A stretch of 64,000 bases of DNA from Salticus scenicus (taxonomy: Eukaryota > Arthropoda > Arachnida > Araneae > Salticidae). The translations under genes were made by a program, and so were the position numbers. Numbering within the stretch: the first letter of the stretch is position 1; every line of letters begins with the position of its first letter. Positions 13,850 through 24,615 of this stretch are shown here, in pieces. The DNA lies in NCBI GenBank assembly GCA_963930645.1, contig OZ005653.1:114262259-114326258 (forward strand), written 5' to 3'. Below the pieces are notes generated by a model. The model saw only the letters and a program-made list of their open reading frames with translations. It was not told the DNA's origin and did not search any database.

Positions 13850-14275
13850 TCGAGTGACGCAAGCGGAAGCCCAAACTGACGCTGCGAACTCATATATACG
13901 GCTAGTTTGACTTCAAAGAGATTTGTAAAAGCCGACACTTAATATCTCAGCAAATATGCCATATTTTGTTCTGATCTTTTCAAAATAGTCTTTTATCTTC
14001 GGTCTTAATCTATCCTGAAATTTTTACATTTCTACAAGCAGTATGTTTTGAGATCTGAATCTCAATTTAAAGCCAAAATGGGAAAACGGTTGGTGTAATG
14101 AACTCAAATTCTGAAAAATATCTCTAAAACGGCTCGAAGGATTTTCATATAATTAATATATGTTGTTAATAGGATCTTTCTGAATCTAGTAACGTCTTTG
14201 TTTTTTTCAGGAAAACTCTTGTTTTTTATAAAAGTGTTTTTAAAAATAGAACTATATTACTTCGCCAATTGCATG
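13850..14275 (+). repeat. Dispersed repeat B, copy 1
   Basis: This segment matches the reverse complement of 57535-57975 along its length. Shared blocks in order: GTGACG-AAGCG, the exact GCCGACACTTAATATCTCA, TTCAAAATAGTCTTT, CCTGAAAT-TACATTTCT, GGCTCGA, and GGAAAACTCTTGTTTTTT. No coding potential is visible. The class of element is unknown; its ends were placed by where similarity stops. Confidence 0.75.
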
Positions 14276-15289
14276 CTTGTCTTCGGCTAAACAAGACGTG
14301 ATGCGGTTATTACTTCTTGCTTTCAAGGCTTCAGTTGCTCACGTTGGTTCGCTGACCAACGTGAATGCAGTCAATATATTTTTGCTATGAGGAAAATATT
14401 TTTAATTTTAAAATTTCCCATTTCGTCAAAAAAGTATTTAGATAATATTTAAAATAAAAAGGTGTAATTTTTAACTATAGATATTCTATTTCATCGCTAT
14501 TCACAATAAATTAAAAAAGTTTTAAAACGAAAAAGTTTAAATCACGCATGCACACAAATTTATACCATGGTCCATGGTCTTTGAAGCGCATGCGTACATC
14601 ATCTAGATCCGGCGTTCTCTAGATGCTAGTTATTTACCTTTACACTGTATCCCTGCGCTTGTGGCAGATGAATGAAATAAAAATGTTTGTTTATGTTATT
14701 TTTTTATTTTTAAAAACATCACTTTTCGGGGAAAAACTTTCATTTTGACTGTCGCTTACCTATTTTGAAATACATCCTGTATTTGAAATGATGTGGTCTC
14801 CCTCTGGCCCCCAACATTTTAATATTTTAAGTTGATTTCCTGTATGCGATTCTTATGCGTAGTTCAGTGTTTGATTTTCCTTATATGCATAAACCAATGC
14901 ATTTTTCTTGATAAATGTTGCGATTTTTTTTCCATGAAAGATTCGTTATATTTTCGCTGAAGATTTTTTTTTTTTTTTTTTCAATTTGTGTTTAGTAAGA
15001 TGCTTTAGCAAAAAAGCGAAAACATGTTATTTCATTTGCGCATTTTGGATAAGTCTTATAACATTTCGCGAAAAATGCTACCGTAGCAGAAACACTGTCG
15101 TATTGAATGCTCTGTTGAGCACATAATGATGATAATTTGATAATAACATAATCAACTGTGGCTTTCATTGTTATAACTATTGCCTCACATGTTATAACTA
15201 TAACTATAACACGTGTTATAACATTGTTATAACTATAGCCTCAACAACAAAAGAAATTATGTTGTTGCCCCTTAATTGATAAAATCTTA
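14276..15289. other. Intergenic DNA with short hairpins
   Basis: No gene. A perfect 10-bp stem (TCACGTTGGT/ACCAACGTGA, 6-nt loop) sits at 14339-14364. Near 15168-15240 the octamer GTTATAAC, itself a palindrome, recurs four times with spacers based on TATAACTA. Neither is a recognised regulatory element. Confidence 0.55.
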
Positions 15290-16330
15290 TCTATGTAAAT
15301 TTGAATTTTTCAAGAAATTTATAGCAGCTGTAACAGGATGTGAAAGAATTAGAACAGCACGTCTAACATTTCTTTCAACGTTTTCTTGAAATTTGTGGGC
15401 TCAATATGCTTATTAGTTAAAAATTTCAATTTGGTTTCATATTTTCATTTTCTGAAGATTATACAGCATTTTTACATATTTTACACTGCTCAGTTCTTCA
15501 CCATCAGACATATCATTTTTTAGAAATAGAGATCTAATATTTTTTATTATATGATTTGCATCAAAGTTTAGAAATAATTTTCTTGCGTCATTAAATGGGT
15601 GTACAATACTATGCGCCAGTTTTCCTTTGCTTAGTTTCCTATACATTGCAACATTTGTTTTGTGCAAACCCTTATTATAGCATGGGCAAAACGGGACTTT
15701 GCCCAGGGGCCCCGGACAGTAAGCCCCCCCCCCCAGAAGCCATAATGTTGCTAAATACAAATATAGCTTAGGGCCCCAATTTGTCATGGTTGAGGCCTGG
15801 TTTTGTGGTAATCTGTTACAATTTGCACTATAATAAAACTATATTCTTTGACATATTTTAAAACATCAAGTAACAGAGTATAGAGCTGTTCAACCAAAAA
15901 CTGTTTTACAAAAAAGTATGCACATGGAATACGATTATTCGGTGATAATCCATGTAACATGAAACGTAAACGATTTGCCAATAATTTATCTACAGCAGTA
16001 TCCTTTTCACTTTCTGAAATGCTTGTTTTTTTCCTGAAAAATGAGTCTACTTTATCATATATATTGTTGTCGTATTGACTTTTCATCAATAATAATAATA
16101 ATAATAATAGAAGTATTTTTCATATTCATTAAGTTTTGAGCAATCTTCCTAGAGTCTGCTTTTTATTAAAGGTGTAACTCCAATTTCACCTGTAACAGGA
16201 CCAATATATCTAGACAGTGTCGATTTTGATGGTAAGGAACCTAATCCATTTTCTCTTACTAAATTGTAGCCTTTAGGCGATACAGTATTTCACACTACAC
16301 AGTTGCGAATCATTTTTTCACTCCATGTTA
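15290..16330 (-). pseudogene. P-element/THAP9-like transposase pseudogene
   Basis: Minus-strand reading in order: WSEKMIRNCVV followed by a stop, YNLVRENGLGSLPSKSTLSR, a frame with FVKQFLVEQLYTLLLDVLKY and IVQIVTDYHKT (about 15950-15800), then HKTNVAMYRKL, HPFNDARKLFLNFDANHIIKNIRS (about 15660-15530), and finally out-of-frame LTNKHIEPTNF and VRRAVLILSHPVTAAINF. The order and the FDANHIIKNIR block are those of the P-element/THAP9 catalytic region. The N-terminal THAP zinc finger was not found. Stops and frameshifts, plus a MITE insertion at 15665-15799, make it non-functional. Confidence 0.75.
15665..15799 (-). mobile_element. 135-bp hAT-type MITE in the transposase
   Basis: The insert is flanked by the perfect 8-bp duplication GTTTTGTG (15657-15664 and 15800-15807), the size made by hAT transposases. 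Its ends, CAGGCCTCAACC and CAAACCCTTATT in inward orientation, are weak terminal inverted repeats. Both ends and a poly-G/GGGGCCCCTGGGCAAAGT block match the 831-bp element at 47589-48419, so the two are one family, here inverted and deleted internally. Removing insert plus one duplication copy restores the reading DYHKTNVAM of the host transposase. Confidence 0.85.
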
Positions 16331-17389
16331 CATAATAAATTTATTTTAATGTCATAGATTCTTTTTCCTGATATTTCAATTTTTATTTTCCTCTTTACTT
16401 TAAAAAAAATCTAGCTGATAGCCGAAGTGCTTGAAAAACAAGTTTGTTTCAAAGAATGTTAGTGATCCTTATGGGGACAACTTCTATATCTAGCAGAAAA
16501 ATCTAATGAAATACAGTATTAAAAATAATTTGATTCAATTTATTATTAATAATATATTTATTATTTATTTATTTTGTGGTGTTATTGTACGTTTAAAGTG
16601 ATATTATTAATATAAATAATGTCTAGAACATTCTTTAATATTCTCCTTAATGAGAAAATTCTACAAAAGATTATTACCAAGAATTTTACATCTCTAATTT
16701 CATTCAATCTGAATAGATATCTGTATAATCCTATTATAATATTCATTTGCGAATATTTTATATTATTTTCTGAAAGAAAGAGATTAATTATTATATGTAT
16801 TAATTGAAGAATGATGTTTACTGTATGTTTATGAGCTATAACAACAGTGGATCTAAATATTAATTCATATTTCGCCACCAAATTAAAATAAAACTCTGCA
16901 CGTTCAATATTATTTTAAATGTTTTATTTTCTAACAATCCGTTGTTACCGTAGGATTATTTATTATTATTTTTTTTTTTGTAAGTAAAAATATTTTGCGC
17001 TAATTTCTTACTACCCAATGCCAATTTTAAACTGATTTTTTATTAAAAAACAATCTATATAATCGTATTATAATACTAGATATTTTTTAATAGAGGTTAT
17101 TGTGTTTTATTTAATAAATACGCTTAACTGGCTTTGTATTGTATGGTACAAACACGGAGTAGGTGCAAATTTGAAGAGGGTATGTAGCGCCATCTCTATT
17201 TCTTCTACTGATGAAAGTGGTTCCCTGAAATCTATTGAATTGAAAAGGCCGTTAAGCAAGCGAGAGAGAGTGCATTCAGCCTGGCCGTGTTTTTTCAAAG
17301 CCTTGGTTGAACGCGGATATTAACCAAAATTTCTAAAATTTCCTTAACCCTGTGTATGTATTTGTATAACCCCACAGAATTTTTGCAGG
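16331..17389. other. Intergenic DNA, no gene seen
   Basis: AT-rich. Open frames on both strands (16582-16881, 16619-16807, 17102-17323) overlap one another and show no family resemblance. The stretch 17150-17320 is less AT-rich and could be a repeat, but I found no second copy. Confidence 0.5.
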
Positions 17390-18290
17390 AAGTGTTTGGT
17401 CAAATGTCAAATACTTATGTATGCAGACAGTTTTCAATTTTACCTGGCTGTATGAACAATGAAATAGTTTCATATTTCAGTGATGAGCTGCAAAATTAGC
17501 GTGTAATTTGGTAAATTACTTTTAAAGAATGCCAGAAAATTGAATTATTTTGTTTTGCGGACAAATAATTTGTATTATGGAAAATATTTTTGAAATATTT
17601 ATAATTAGCCGTGAAATAATTTTATATTTCAATATAAGGGCACAAAATGACATATTTCAATGTAAATAACCTTGAAAAAATGGTTGAGTTTCATCGATTT
17701 GCAGCAAAATAAGCCTATTTCCAAAATTTTCCTTAATCAAACATATATTTGGACTGTTAGCGGCAAAATGCTTGTACATTTCAGTAACAGGTTACAAAAT
17801 TATTGCATATTTTGGTAAACATCTTTGAATAAAGCAAATTGTTTTGATTGGCAAAGAAACAATCGTGAATTTTTGCAATTATTTGTGTTATTAAACTTAA
17901 AATTTGTCAGTCTGTGGCGAATGGTTCTGCATTTCAAGCCACAAAATAATCATGGATTTAAGAAATAGATTAGGGGGGGGAAATATATATATATTGATTA
18001 GAGCGATAAAATAAACTGTTATTTATGTAATTAATTATCATGAAGCATAAAGTTTGTCAATAAGTGGCAATATGATGCCATATTTTAATATGCCACAAAA
18101 TTATCGCTCATTTCAAAAAATAATTTTGAAAAAAGAGCAAATTTTATAGATTAGTAAACAAAATAATTGTGTATGTTGACAATCAGAGGAAAAATAAATA
18201 AAATTTTAGGAATAGCTTTAAAAAGAAAAAGTATCATGTAAATTTTATTGATTGGTAGCAAAATAATAGCATATTAAGCAATTAATTTTG
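17390..18290. repeat. Old tandem array, period about 152 bp
   Basis: A diverged anchor, ATTTCA(A/G)N-GCNACAAAAT, recurs near 17473, 17624, 17777, 17930 and 18080, giving spacings of about 150-153 bp. A further weak match lies near 18255. Each unit also carries AAATTG(A/T)TT...GC(A/G)-ACAAATAA-type text. Divergence between units is high, so the array is old. No coding capacity. Confidence 0.6.
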
Positions 18291-18495
18291 ATTGAACTAT
18301 TAAACTGGTAACTTTACTGCTTCATAATAAGTTTTCCTCAAAATTTAAAGCAACTAATTCTGCTTGCGGTCTACCAGTTAAATTTTATTTTATTATAGAG
18401 TGATTTGAAAATCTTTATATTTAAATTTAACCAACCCACATTTGTAGTTACGTTATTTTACAATTGTTCTGTTCTTATCTGTAAAATGTATTTCA

Positions 18496-19037
18496 AAATT
18501 GCTTTGTACATTCATTATTAAGTATATTGGAGTGTAAAGGTTGATATATTTTTTTTACCAACTATGTGAAAAATACCAGAGCCGGGAATCGAACCCGGGA
18601 ACCTCCGCTTAACGCACGGATGCTCTACCACTGAGTTACCCTGGCTGACAACCAGCTATGCATTTTTCACATAATATTCGTTGGCGAAGTCACCGAATCT
18701 GCAAACGCAGATATAAGAGGTGAGACAATAATAATCGTAGCACAACTCCATAGACCACGAAATTTCAATTTAGAAATTATTATTCATGAATTCATCAACC
18801 GTGAATATTCATTTTAAGTATATTGGAGTGTAAAGGTTGATACATTTTTATTTACCAACTATGTGAAAAATACTATGTATAATAAAATACTATGTAAATA
18901 TAATATACCAACTATGTGGTATTTTTCACATAGTTGGTAAATAAAAATATATCAACCTTTACACTCCAATATACATAAAATGAATATTCACGGTTGATGA
19001 ATTCATGAATAAAAATTTCTAAATTGCTTTGTACATT
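18496..19037 (-). mobile_element. Composite SINE-like block with 17-bp flanking repeats
   Basis: AAATTGCTTTGTACATT occurs at 18496-18512 and 19021-19037, consistent with a target-site duplication around 508 bp. Inside are three copies of one module (ACCAACTATGTGAAAAATAC plus GTATATTGGAGTGTAAAGG): at about 18521-18576 and 18817-18871 in the same direction, and inverted at 18915-18973. The last two sit in a larger inverted repeat spanning about 18775-19020. On the minus strand the first module directly follows a tRNA-like fold, a SINE layout of tRNA head plus unrelated body. The block may be one retroposition followed by rearrangement, or several nested events. Confidence 0.65.
18575..18645 (-). 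tRNA. tRNA-like sequence with well-paired stems
   Basis: The 71-nt minus-strand sequence folds as a cloverleaf: acceptor GCCAGGG/CTCTGGT (all 7 pairs, two of them G-U), D arm CTC/GAG, anticodon stem TCCGT/GCGGA, T arm CCGGG/CCCGG with TTCGATT loop. A box and B box (GGGTTCGATTC) are intact. The loop GCGTTAA would put GTT (Asn) at the anticodon, but position 33 is C rather than the near-universal T, and the body does not look like tRNA-Asn. No CCA is encoded. Its repeat setting favours a SINE head or tRNA-derived relic over a working tRNA. Confidence 0.6.
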
Positions 19038-19506
19038 TTGGTTAATTGTTCAGAAAGTATTTTTAATTTTCAGAAATTTACTTAAATTTTTGCACAAATT
19101 GTTTGTAAAATTCACAAATAGAGTGCCATTTTCAAAAATCTAGATATACCTCTCTGGTTAAAATAGAAAGAAATTTAATTTTAGGTTGCATATCCTGTAT
19201 ATTTTATTTTTTAAATTTTAATGCATGTTAAATTATTTTTAAAGTTATATTTCTATTCTGAAATTATATTTTTTCAGTTGAAATTCTTCTATTATTCAAA
19301 CAAATTTGTTGAGTAAAAGTTTCAATTTTGGAAATGCAGATTATGAAAATACATTTCTGTCATATATACATTGCTTTCTCTTGACGATTTTTAGTATTAG
19401 CCAATACGAAAAGCCAGAAAGGGAATCAAGAGTCGGCAGATCTCAATATTTTTAATGTAGTCTAATTTTATAACCTTTAATAAAATAACTAAACCTATAA
19501 ATAACT

Positions 19507-19544
<38 letters not shown>

Positions 19545-20019
19545 AAAACATTTACTCGAAACCAATTGCTGTAGAGTTGTGCAGGGTTCACATCAGAGGG
19601 TGGGATTTTGAGAATCTATCATTATATAGAAAAATCCCACTAAAAAATATATCATAAGGGGGATTTGGCCCCAGTTTTTTTCACATTGCTCATTGAGTAT
19701 TTTATCAGTTTTTTAGTTCAGTTGGGTATTGCATTAATTGCTTTGAAGCCTGTAGATATCTTTTTTTAACTTTTGAATTTCTTGATAAAAGTAAAAAAAA
19801 AAGGGGGAATATTATGTAATTATTTCAAAATACTTCTTAATTGTAAATGTTTGTTAAGAGGGTTTATGAATTGATTATTTTATCAAGAAATAACTACGAA
19901 GTGTGAAGGCTAAAAATTGCAATAATTATATATTAAATTTAGTTTATTCCAGTTACTGCACTTCTGTCAAGCACTCTTTCAGTACTCAAAATCAAATTGA
20001 AAATAAATTTTGAAACAGA
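19038..20019. other. Intergenic DNA, no gene seen
   Basis: AT-rich with a roughly 30-base poly-A run near 19511-19540. No gene or clear element boundary. Confidence 0.55.
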
Positions 20020-20345
20020 TTAGGTATTAACTTGAACAATTCCTTCTATATTTTTCGAAGAAAATTTAGATTATGAATATTGAAGAAGTATCTGTCCTTA
20101 GCCACAAAAGGAAATATAATAATATGAAAATAAATGAAAATAAATTAATTTCTAATTTTAACATTTACTTGATTTTTTTTTATTATTATTATTATTATTA
20201 GCATTTGTAATTTTATAAAAAGAAATTTGCAAAATGTAAATTACACAATTCTCACTTAAATTTAAAAGTTCTGCTTATTTTTTTTTTTTTTTAATTAGTT
20301 TGAGAATCTCATTCCTCAATATTTTTTTCTAGCGCGAACCCCGTT
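20020..20345 (-). repeat. Dispersed repeat C, copy 1
   Basis: The reverse complement of this segment aligns with about 55200-55450. Shared pieces include CTAGAAAAAAATATTGAG, GATTCTCAAACT, GTAATTTACATTTTGCAA, TTCTTTTTA-A-AATTACAAATGC and the (AAT)n tract. The order of blocks is not fully conserved, the (AAT)n lying on different sides. The class of element is unknown. Confidence 0.65.
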
Positions 20346-21735
20346 ATGGGTTTTTAAGACCATACTTGAATTTGAGAAATTTTATTAATGATTCAAATGT
20401 TTACAGTTTTACTCATCAGAATAATTTTAATTCTGCAAACTTTTTATCCATTGTAAAAGAAGATATTTATTGGTTTAAAAAAAAAAAAAAAAAACATTGA
20501 ATTGAAGAAAGAATATAAACTTTTTTTTCAAACACAAACAATAAAATACACTAAATTTAACCTAAAAATACAAAGCATGAAAATACTGATGGTTAAATTT
20601 TAAGGTATTTTTATATTTTAATGCATAAAATATGCCTGTAGAGGAGTTTCTCTGCTGTTATGCATGAAAAATAGTTGAGCAATCAATATAAATAAGGTGT
20701 CTGTGTGCATTCGATAGCTCTCGGAGACTCTCCACATAGTATTAACAGCAGGTGAATCCCCTTTAATTATATTGGAAAAATTGTTATGAGAATGACTCAA
20801 TGATTTTCTTTTTTTTATATTTTATTTTCATAATTAAAAAATCCAGAGGTCGATTGGGTCTTATGTTGCACTAGTGCTATGCTATCAGCAATTGGGGACA
20901 GTTTGGGACTCGCCCCTAAGGGTGGTCCGAAGACTTGCCATCCCAATTTTGATCCTCCATAAAGCGAAGGCTCTCCCTTTTTGAGCTAAAAAATGCAGAA
21001 TAATGAAATTTGTTTTCTCAAAATTTATTTCTTTAATTTTTAATACTTCATTAAGCTATCAAACAGGGGGAAAAATGAACAAAGTGCTTTTTTTGCACTT
21101 CATAAATACAAAATGAAACATTAAAAATTAAATCAAAAACTGATTTTGAAAAACAAGAACAAATTTGAAGTTTATGAATTTTCTGAATGTAAATGCAGAA
21201 TTAGAAAAAAAAAAAAAAAAATCATTAGATAATGAGTAATTATCATAACAAATTTCTCCAATAACATGGGATTTGGCTGCTGTTGGCAGAAAAAGCTCGA
21301 TTGGCAAAGCATTTCTCAGACCATATAAGGTTGTGTGCATTTCATCAAAATTTTGTTGATTTTTAATTTTTTTAGGTATAACTTTTGAACACAAAATAAT
21401 AATAGTAGTAGTATTGGATAATGGATGTAATCCTCTATTCAAAGAAATGAATCTGGGAGTTTTGAGAAGTGTTGGATTCTATTTTATTATTAATTTTTTA
21501 AAAATTTAAATGTGACATCCAATATAAGTTTTTCCAAGTATTACTCAATTTTAGATATTTTAAATAAATGAAGAAATACCGAATTCTTATAAATGGTTCT
21601 CCAGACTTCCAGTCACAAATTATGATGTCATTCATTCGATCTATTAGACTTCACCAAATTTTATTCAAACTCTAGCTCTAATTTATGCAATTAATTATAT
21701 TTCCTTTTGCTTGTATGAAAAGCATATATCTATAC
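20346..21735. other. Intergenic DNA with one less AT-rich patch
   Basis: No gene supported. The patch 20838-20990 (containing GGGACTCGCCCCTAAGGGTG) is clearly richer in G+C than its surroundings and may be part of a repeat, but no second copy was found here. Long poly-A near 20475-20493. Confidence 0.5.
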
Positions 21736-22067
21736 CCCAGTGGCAGAAACAAGGTGACATAGTCGTGCACGCAGAAAAACGGCTTGCAGACAGTTTTTGT
21801 CTGCACTAAAAAAAAAAAAAAAAAAAAAAATTAGTCCGCAACTTTCGGACACTTTGTCTGTACTACTAAAAAAAAAAATTGCTCACAACTTTCGGACAGT
21901 CTTTGTCTGTAGTCATAAAAAATTGTCTGCAATTTATGGGCATTTTTCGCCTTCGGCCATGCACTACTGATGTATGACGTCTTAGACGCTCTCTGGTAGT
22001 GTAAGCCATTTTCACCCATGATTACACGCAAAGTTTGCAGACAGCTACAAAACTTTCTGCCACTGGG
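21736..22067. mobile_element. MITE with CCCAGTGGCAGAAA ends, copy 1
   Basis: The ends are exact inverted repeats, CCCAGTGGCAGAAA at 21736 and TTTCTGCCACTGGG ending at 22067. Inside, GGACAGT-TTTGTCTG(C/T) recurs three times and CAGACAGCTACAAAAC lies next to the right end. The right half matches the copy at 26662-27120 (GTAAGCCATTTTCACCC, GATTACACGCAAA). No open frame of transposase length. No clean flanking duplication is seen for this copy. Confidence 0.8.
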
Positions 22068-22069
22068 CT

Positions 22070-22141
22070 CAATCGGCAGCAAAAGCATCCAAGCACTAGC
22101 AGAATTATTGGCTAGTGCTTGGATACGTTTGTTGCCGATTG
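22070..22141. mobile_element. 72-bp hairpin relic of a Tc1/mariner-type MITE
   Basis: CAATCGGCA(G/A)CAAA at the left pairs with its complement at the right; about 28 of 31 bases per arm match, around a 10-nt loop. The end sequence resembles CAGTCGG(C/T)AACAAAAG of the 29919-30131 element. TA follows the right end but not the left. It begins 2 bp after the previous MITE. Confidence 0.65.
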
Positions 22142-22704
22142 TATATTCTCTTTAGAAATTAGTTTTAAAAATGTTTTTTAAAAATAAAGTAGAAATTTTA
22201 TATGAGGTTTTTCTCTAAGATTTTCAATATTGCCAATTTTGTGGGCTTATGAAAGGCTTTTATTATTATTATTATATGTATAAACTGAGTGTTAGATAAC
22301 GATTATGACTATGAACTTTCAGAGTCTTTCTCAGAACTAGAGTTCATGAGGTTACCTAAATTAAAATTACTACCTGAGTTAGAAAAAGATTGCTGTATCA
22401 TTATTTATCAAATGAATATTTTAAAAAACAGATACAAGCTCAGTGGGATAGCAGTGCATTAATTTTTCAATATATTCCTCTTTACATATATGTTGATGTT
22501 GCAAATGGTTTATAACTGTAATCATAGAAAGTTGTTGAAGGAACATTCAAAATTCTGATTAACAACCATAGATTTCTTGTATTATATTAATTTTCTCCTT
22601 CTCGAACAATTTGCTCAAAACATATTTGACATTACTATAAATAACTATTAACCGTATTGTGACTAATGAAAGATATGCTTAAATATGTTGTGTAAATAAT
22701 TTAC

Positions 22705-22736
<32 letters not shown>

Positions 22737-22807
22737 TTTTCGGCATTGAAAACTTTCTGGAAATATTTCCAGCCCTCATCACTAACTTCTTGTTATACCA
22801 GATTTGG
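22142..22807. other. Intergenic DNA, no gene seen
   Basis: AT-rich with (TTA)n near 22259-22275 and a poly-A run of about 27 near 22706-22732. Confidence 0.55.
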
Positions 22808-22815
22808 GCGTCCGT

Positions 22816-22832
22816 CAGGGTTGGCAAAAACC

Positions 22833-22866
<34 letters not shown>

Positions 22867-24607
22867 CAAAACAAAAAAACTCCTGTTTTTATTTTTTATT
22901 TATTTATTTTTTTTAAACCAGATTTTAGTTAGTATATGTTTCCCAGTCACATTATACATATTTGTAAATAAAATTGTCACTTTAAAAAGTAATTAATATT
23001 CCAATATCAATTATTACTTCATCTGAAAATGTTTTAAATTATTGATAATAAATAGGGATGAGATTTTTCAGCTTTTTTTGTAAGTTGATTTTCTTTCTGT
23101 AACAATGTATACAAGAAACAAAGTTTGTACTTTCAGACATGAAATTCTCTTATGTCTCATCTAATTAAAAACGTTTTCACATAGCCATGTTAATAAAACA
23201 TTTATTTATTTTTATGTTTAAAAATAAAACAATCAAATAATTTATTTCTGTAGCACAGGCTTTTGCTTGCCTGAATTCTTATATTTTGCTTTAATGTTTA
23301 TCTTTTTCATAAAGTTTTATTTATATATATTTATTTATTTTTACACTTTTGTTGATCTTATCCTTGAGGTAAAGAACTGTTATATAAAAGTGCATTTTAT
23401 TATAGCTTAATTCTTTTATATTCAGAACTTCTATAAATATTCCATAATTGTAGTATTCAGTTTTCATTAAAATGATGTAAATGCTAATAACAGGATTACT
23501 GTGAGTTGACATTTTTTTTTTTTTTTTTTTTTTTTTTAATAGTGAATGTTAAACCTAGCATGCCTTTCCTACAATTTAATGATAACAAGTTAACTTAATA
23601 ACAATAAAATTCATAATTTAATGAATTAGGGAAAAATTAAAAAAAAAAAAAAAACCTCCAATACAATAAAAGAGTCATAGGAAGAGATTTAAGAAAAAAT
23701 ACTACTTTTGGATTATGTAATGGAATATTGCAATCCATATGAAAATTGCATATTGAGTAGAATTTGCATTTAATATAAATAAAATTAGAAGTTTTATAGC
23801 TTTTATTGAAACTAAATTTTCTATTTTAAGAAAACACTCTTCATCGGATTTAGAATCTTTTGCGATTAGAATTATTTCAACATTTTTCAATACTTGGATA
23901 TTAAAAATTTTAATGGCATTTCCTTAATTCTAGTGCTGTTACATTTTAATAAAATAATTCATATAATTTTTACTTTATATCTTGTACAAAATAAATGTGC
24001 TTTCCATTATTTTACTTTTCACTACATTTAGCCTTAGATCCTTTCATTTATGATTTTATAAGATAATTAATATAAAATTTGCTAAATTTATTAAATAAAT
24101 TTATTATATTATCATATTATATAAATTTATTAAATTTAATATTATCTATAATTTCTAGATATCCCCCCCCCGCAATAAATTTAATAAAACCAGCCAATCA
24201 CACAATAAAACAAATAACTAAAACCTTCTCTGAAGAAAAATTACAATTGAAATAAACTGAATTAAAATTAAAAGTCATTTACATAAAAATAATTTATAAA
24301 TTTCAATTAAAAAAGGAGTAATAGAATAAAAATTTTGAATTTTTTGGAAAGGAAAAAAAAATCAAGAAATACCAGTTGGTTTAAACCATCGGTTCTCAAC
24401 GGGAGGCGGTACCACCCCCATGGAGTGCTGGAGGCTGCTGAGTGGGCAGTGAACTTGCTTTGTGCAGTAGGGGGGGGGGTGATATAAGTACGTTTTAGTA
24501 TTCAAACTAAATATTTAAAATTTCGCGTGTGTTATATTTTTCAATTCTTAAGGGGGCGTCAGCTCCAAAACGCTTGAGAATCACTGGTTTAAACTGTGCC
24601 AACCCTG
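22816..24607. mobile_element. Non-autonomous hAT-type element, 1.8 kb
   Basis: The left end CAGGGTTGGCAAAAACC and the inverted right end CAGGGTTGGCACAG share ten terminal bases. The 8-bp flanks GCGTCCGT (22808-22815) and GCGTCAGT (24608-24615) match at 7 of 8 positions, as expected of an aged hAT duplication. The interior is AT-rich, with two minus-strand frames of about 62 codons that resemble no transposase, so mobility would need an enzyme supplied elsewhere. A second hAT MITE is inserted 20 bp inside its right end. Confidence 0.75.
24387..24586. mobile_element. 200-bp hAT MITE nested in another hAT
   Basis: Perfect 8-bp duplication GTTTAAAC flanks the element (24379-24386, 24587-24594). 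Terminal inverted repeats are CATCGGTTCTCAA and CAGTGATTCTCAA, of the common hAT CAGTG-TTCTCAA type. It is relatively G+C-rich (GGGAGGCGGTACC near the left end, AGGGGGCGTCAGC near the right) with a poly-G run in the middle. It interrupts the right terminal region of the 22816-24607 element and is therefore younger. Confidence 0.88.
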
Positions 24608-24615
24608 GCGTCAGT

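Noticed and set aside
14339..14364. Perfect 10-bp hairpin as a terminator or regulatory site
   Set aside because: No gene nearby and no known eukaryotic role for such a stem; kept only as part of the intergenic description.
17102..17323. 73-codon frame containing CTGATGA and GAAA, possible hammerhead ribozyme (Penelope-like elements can carry one)
   Set aside because: The stems I and III needed around CTGATGA/GAAA do not pair, so the motif is by chance. The frame resembles no protein.
20618..20800. 60-codon minus-strand frame with mixed composition
   Set aside because: No homology recognised, no supporting context, length within chance expectation.
20838..20990. Less AT-rich patch as an exon or SINE
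   Set aside because: No open frame, no polymerase III boxes and no second copy in the window.
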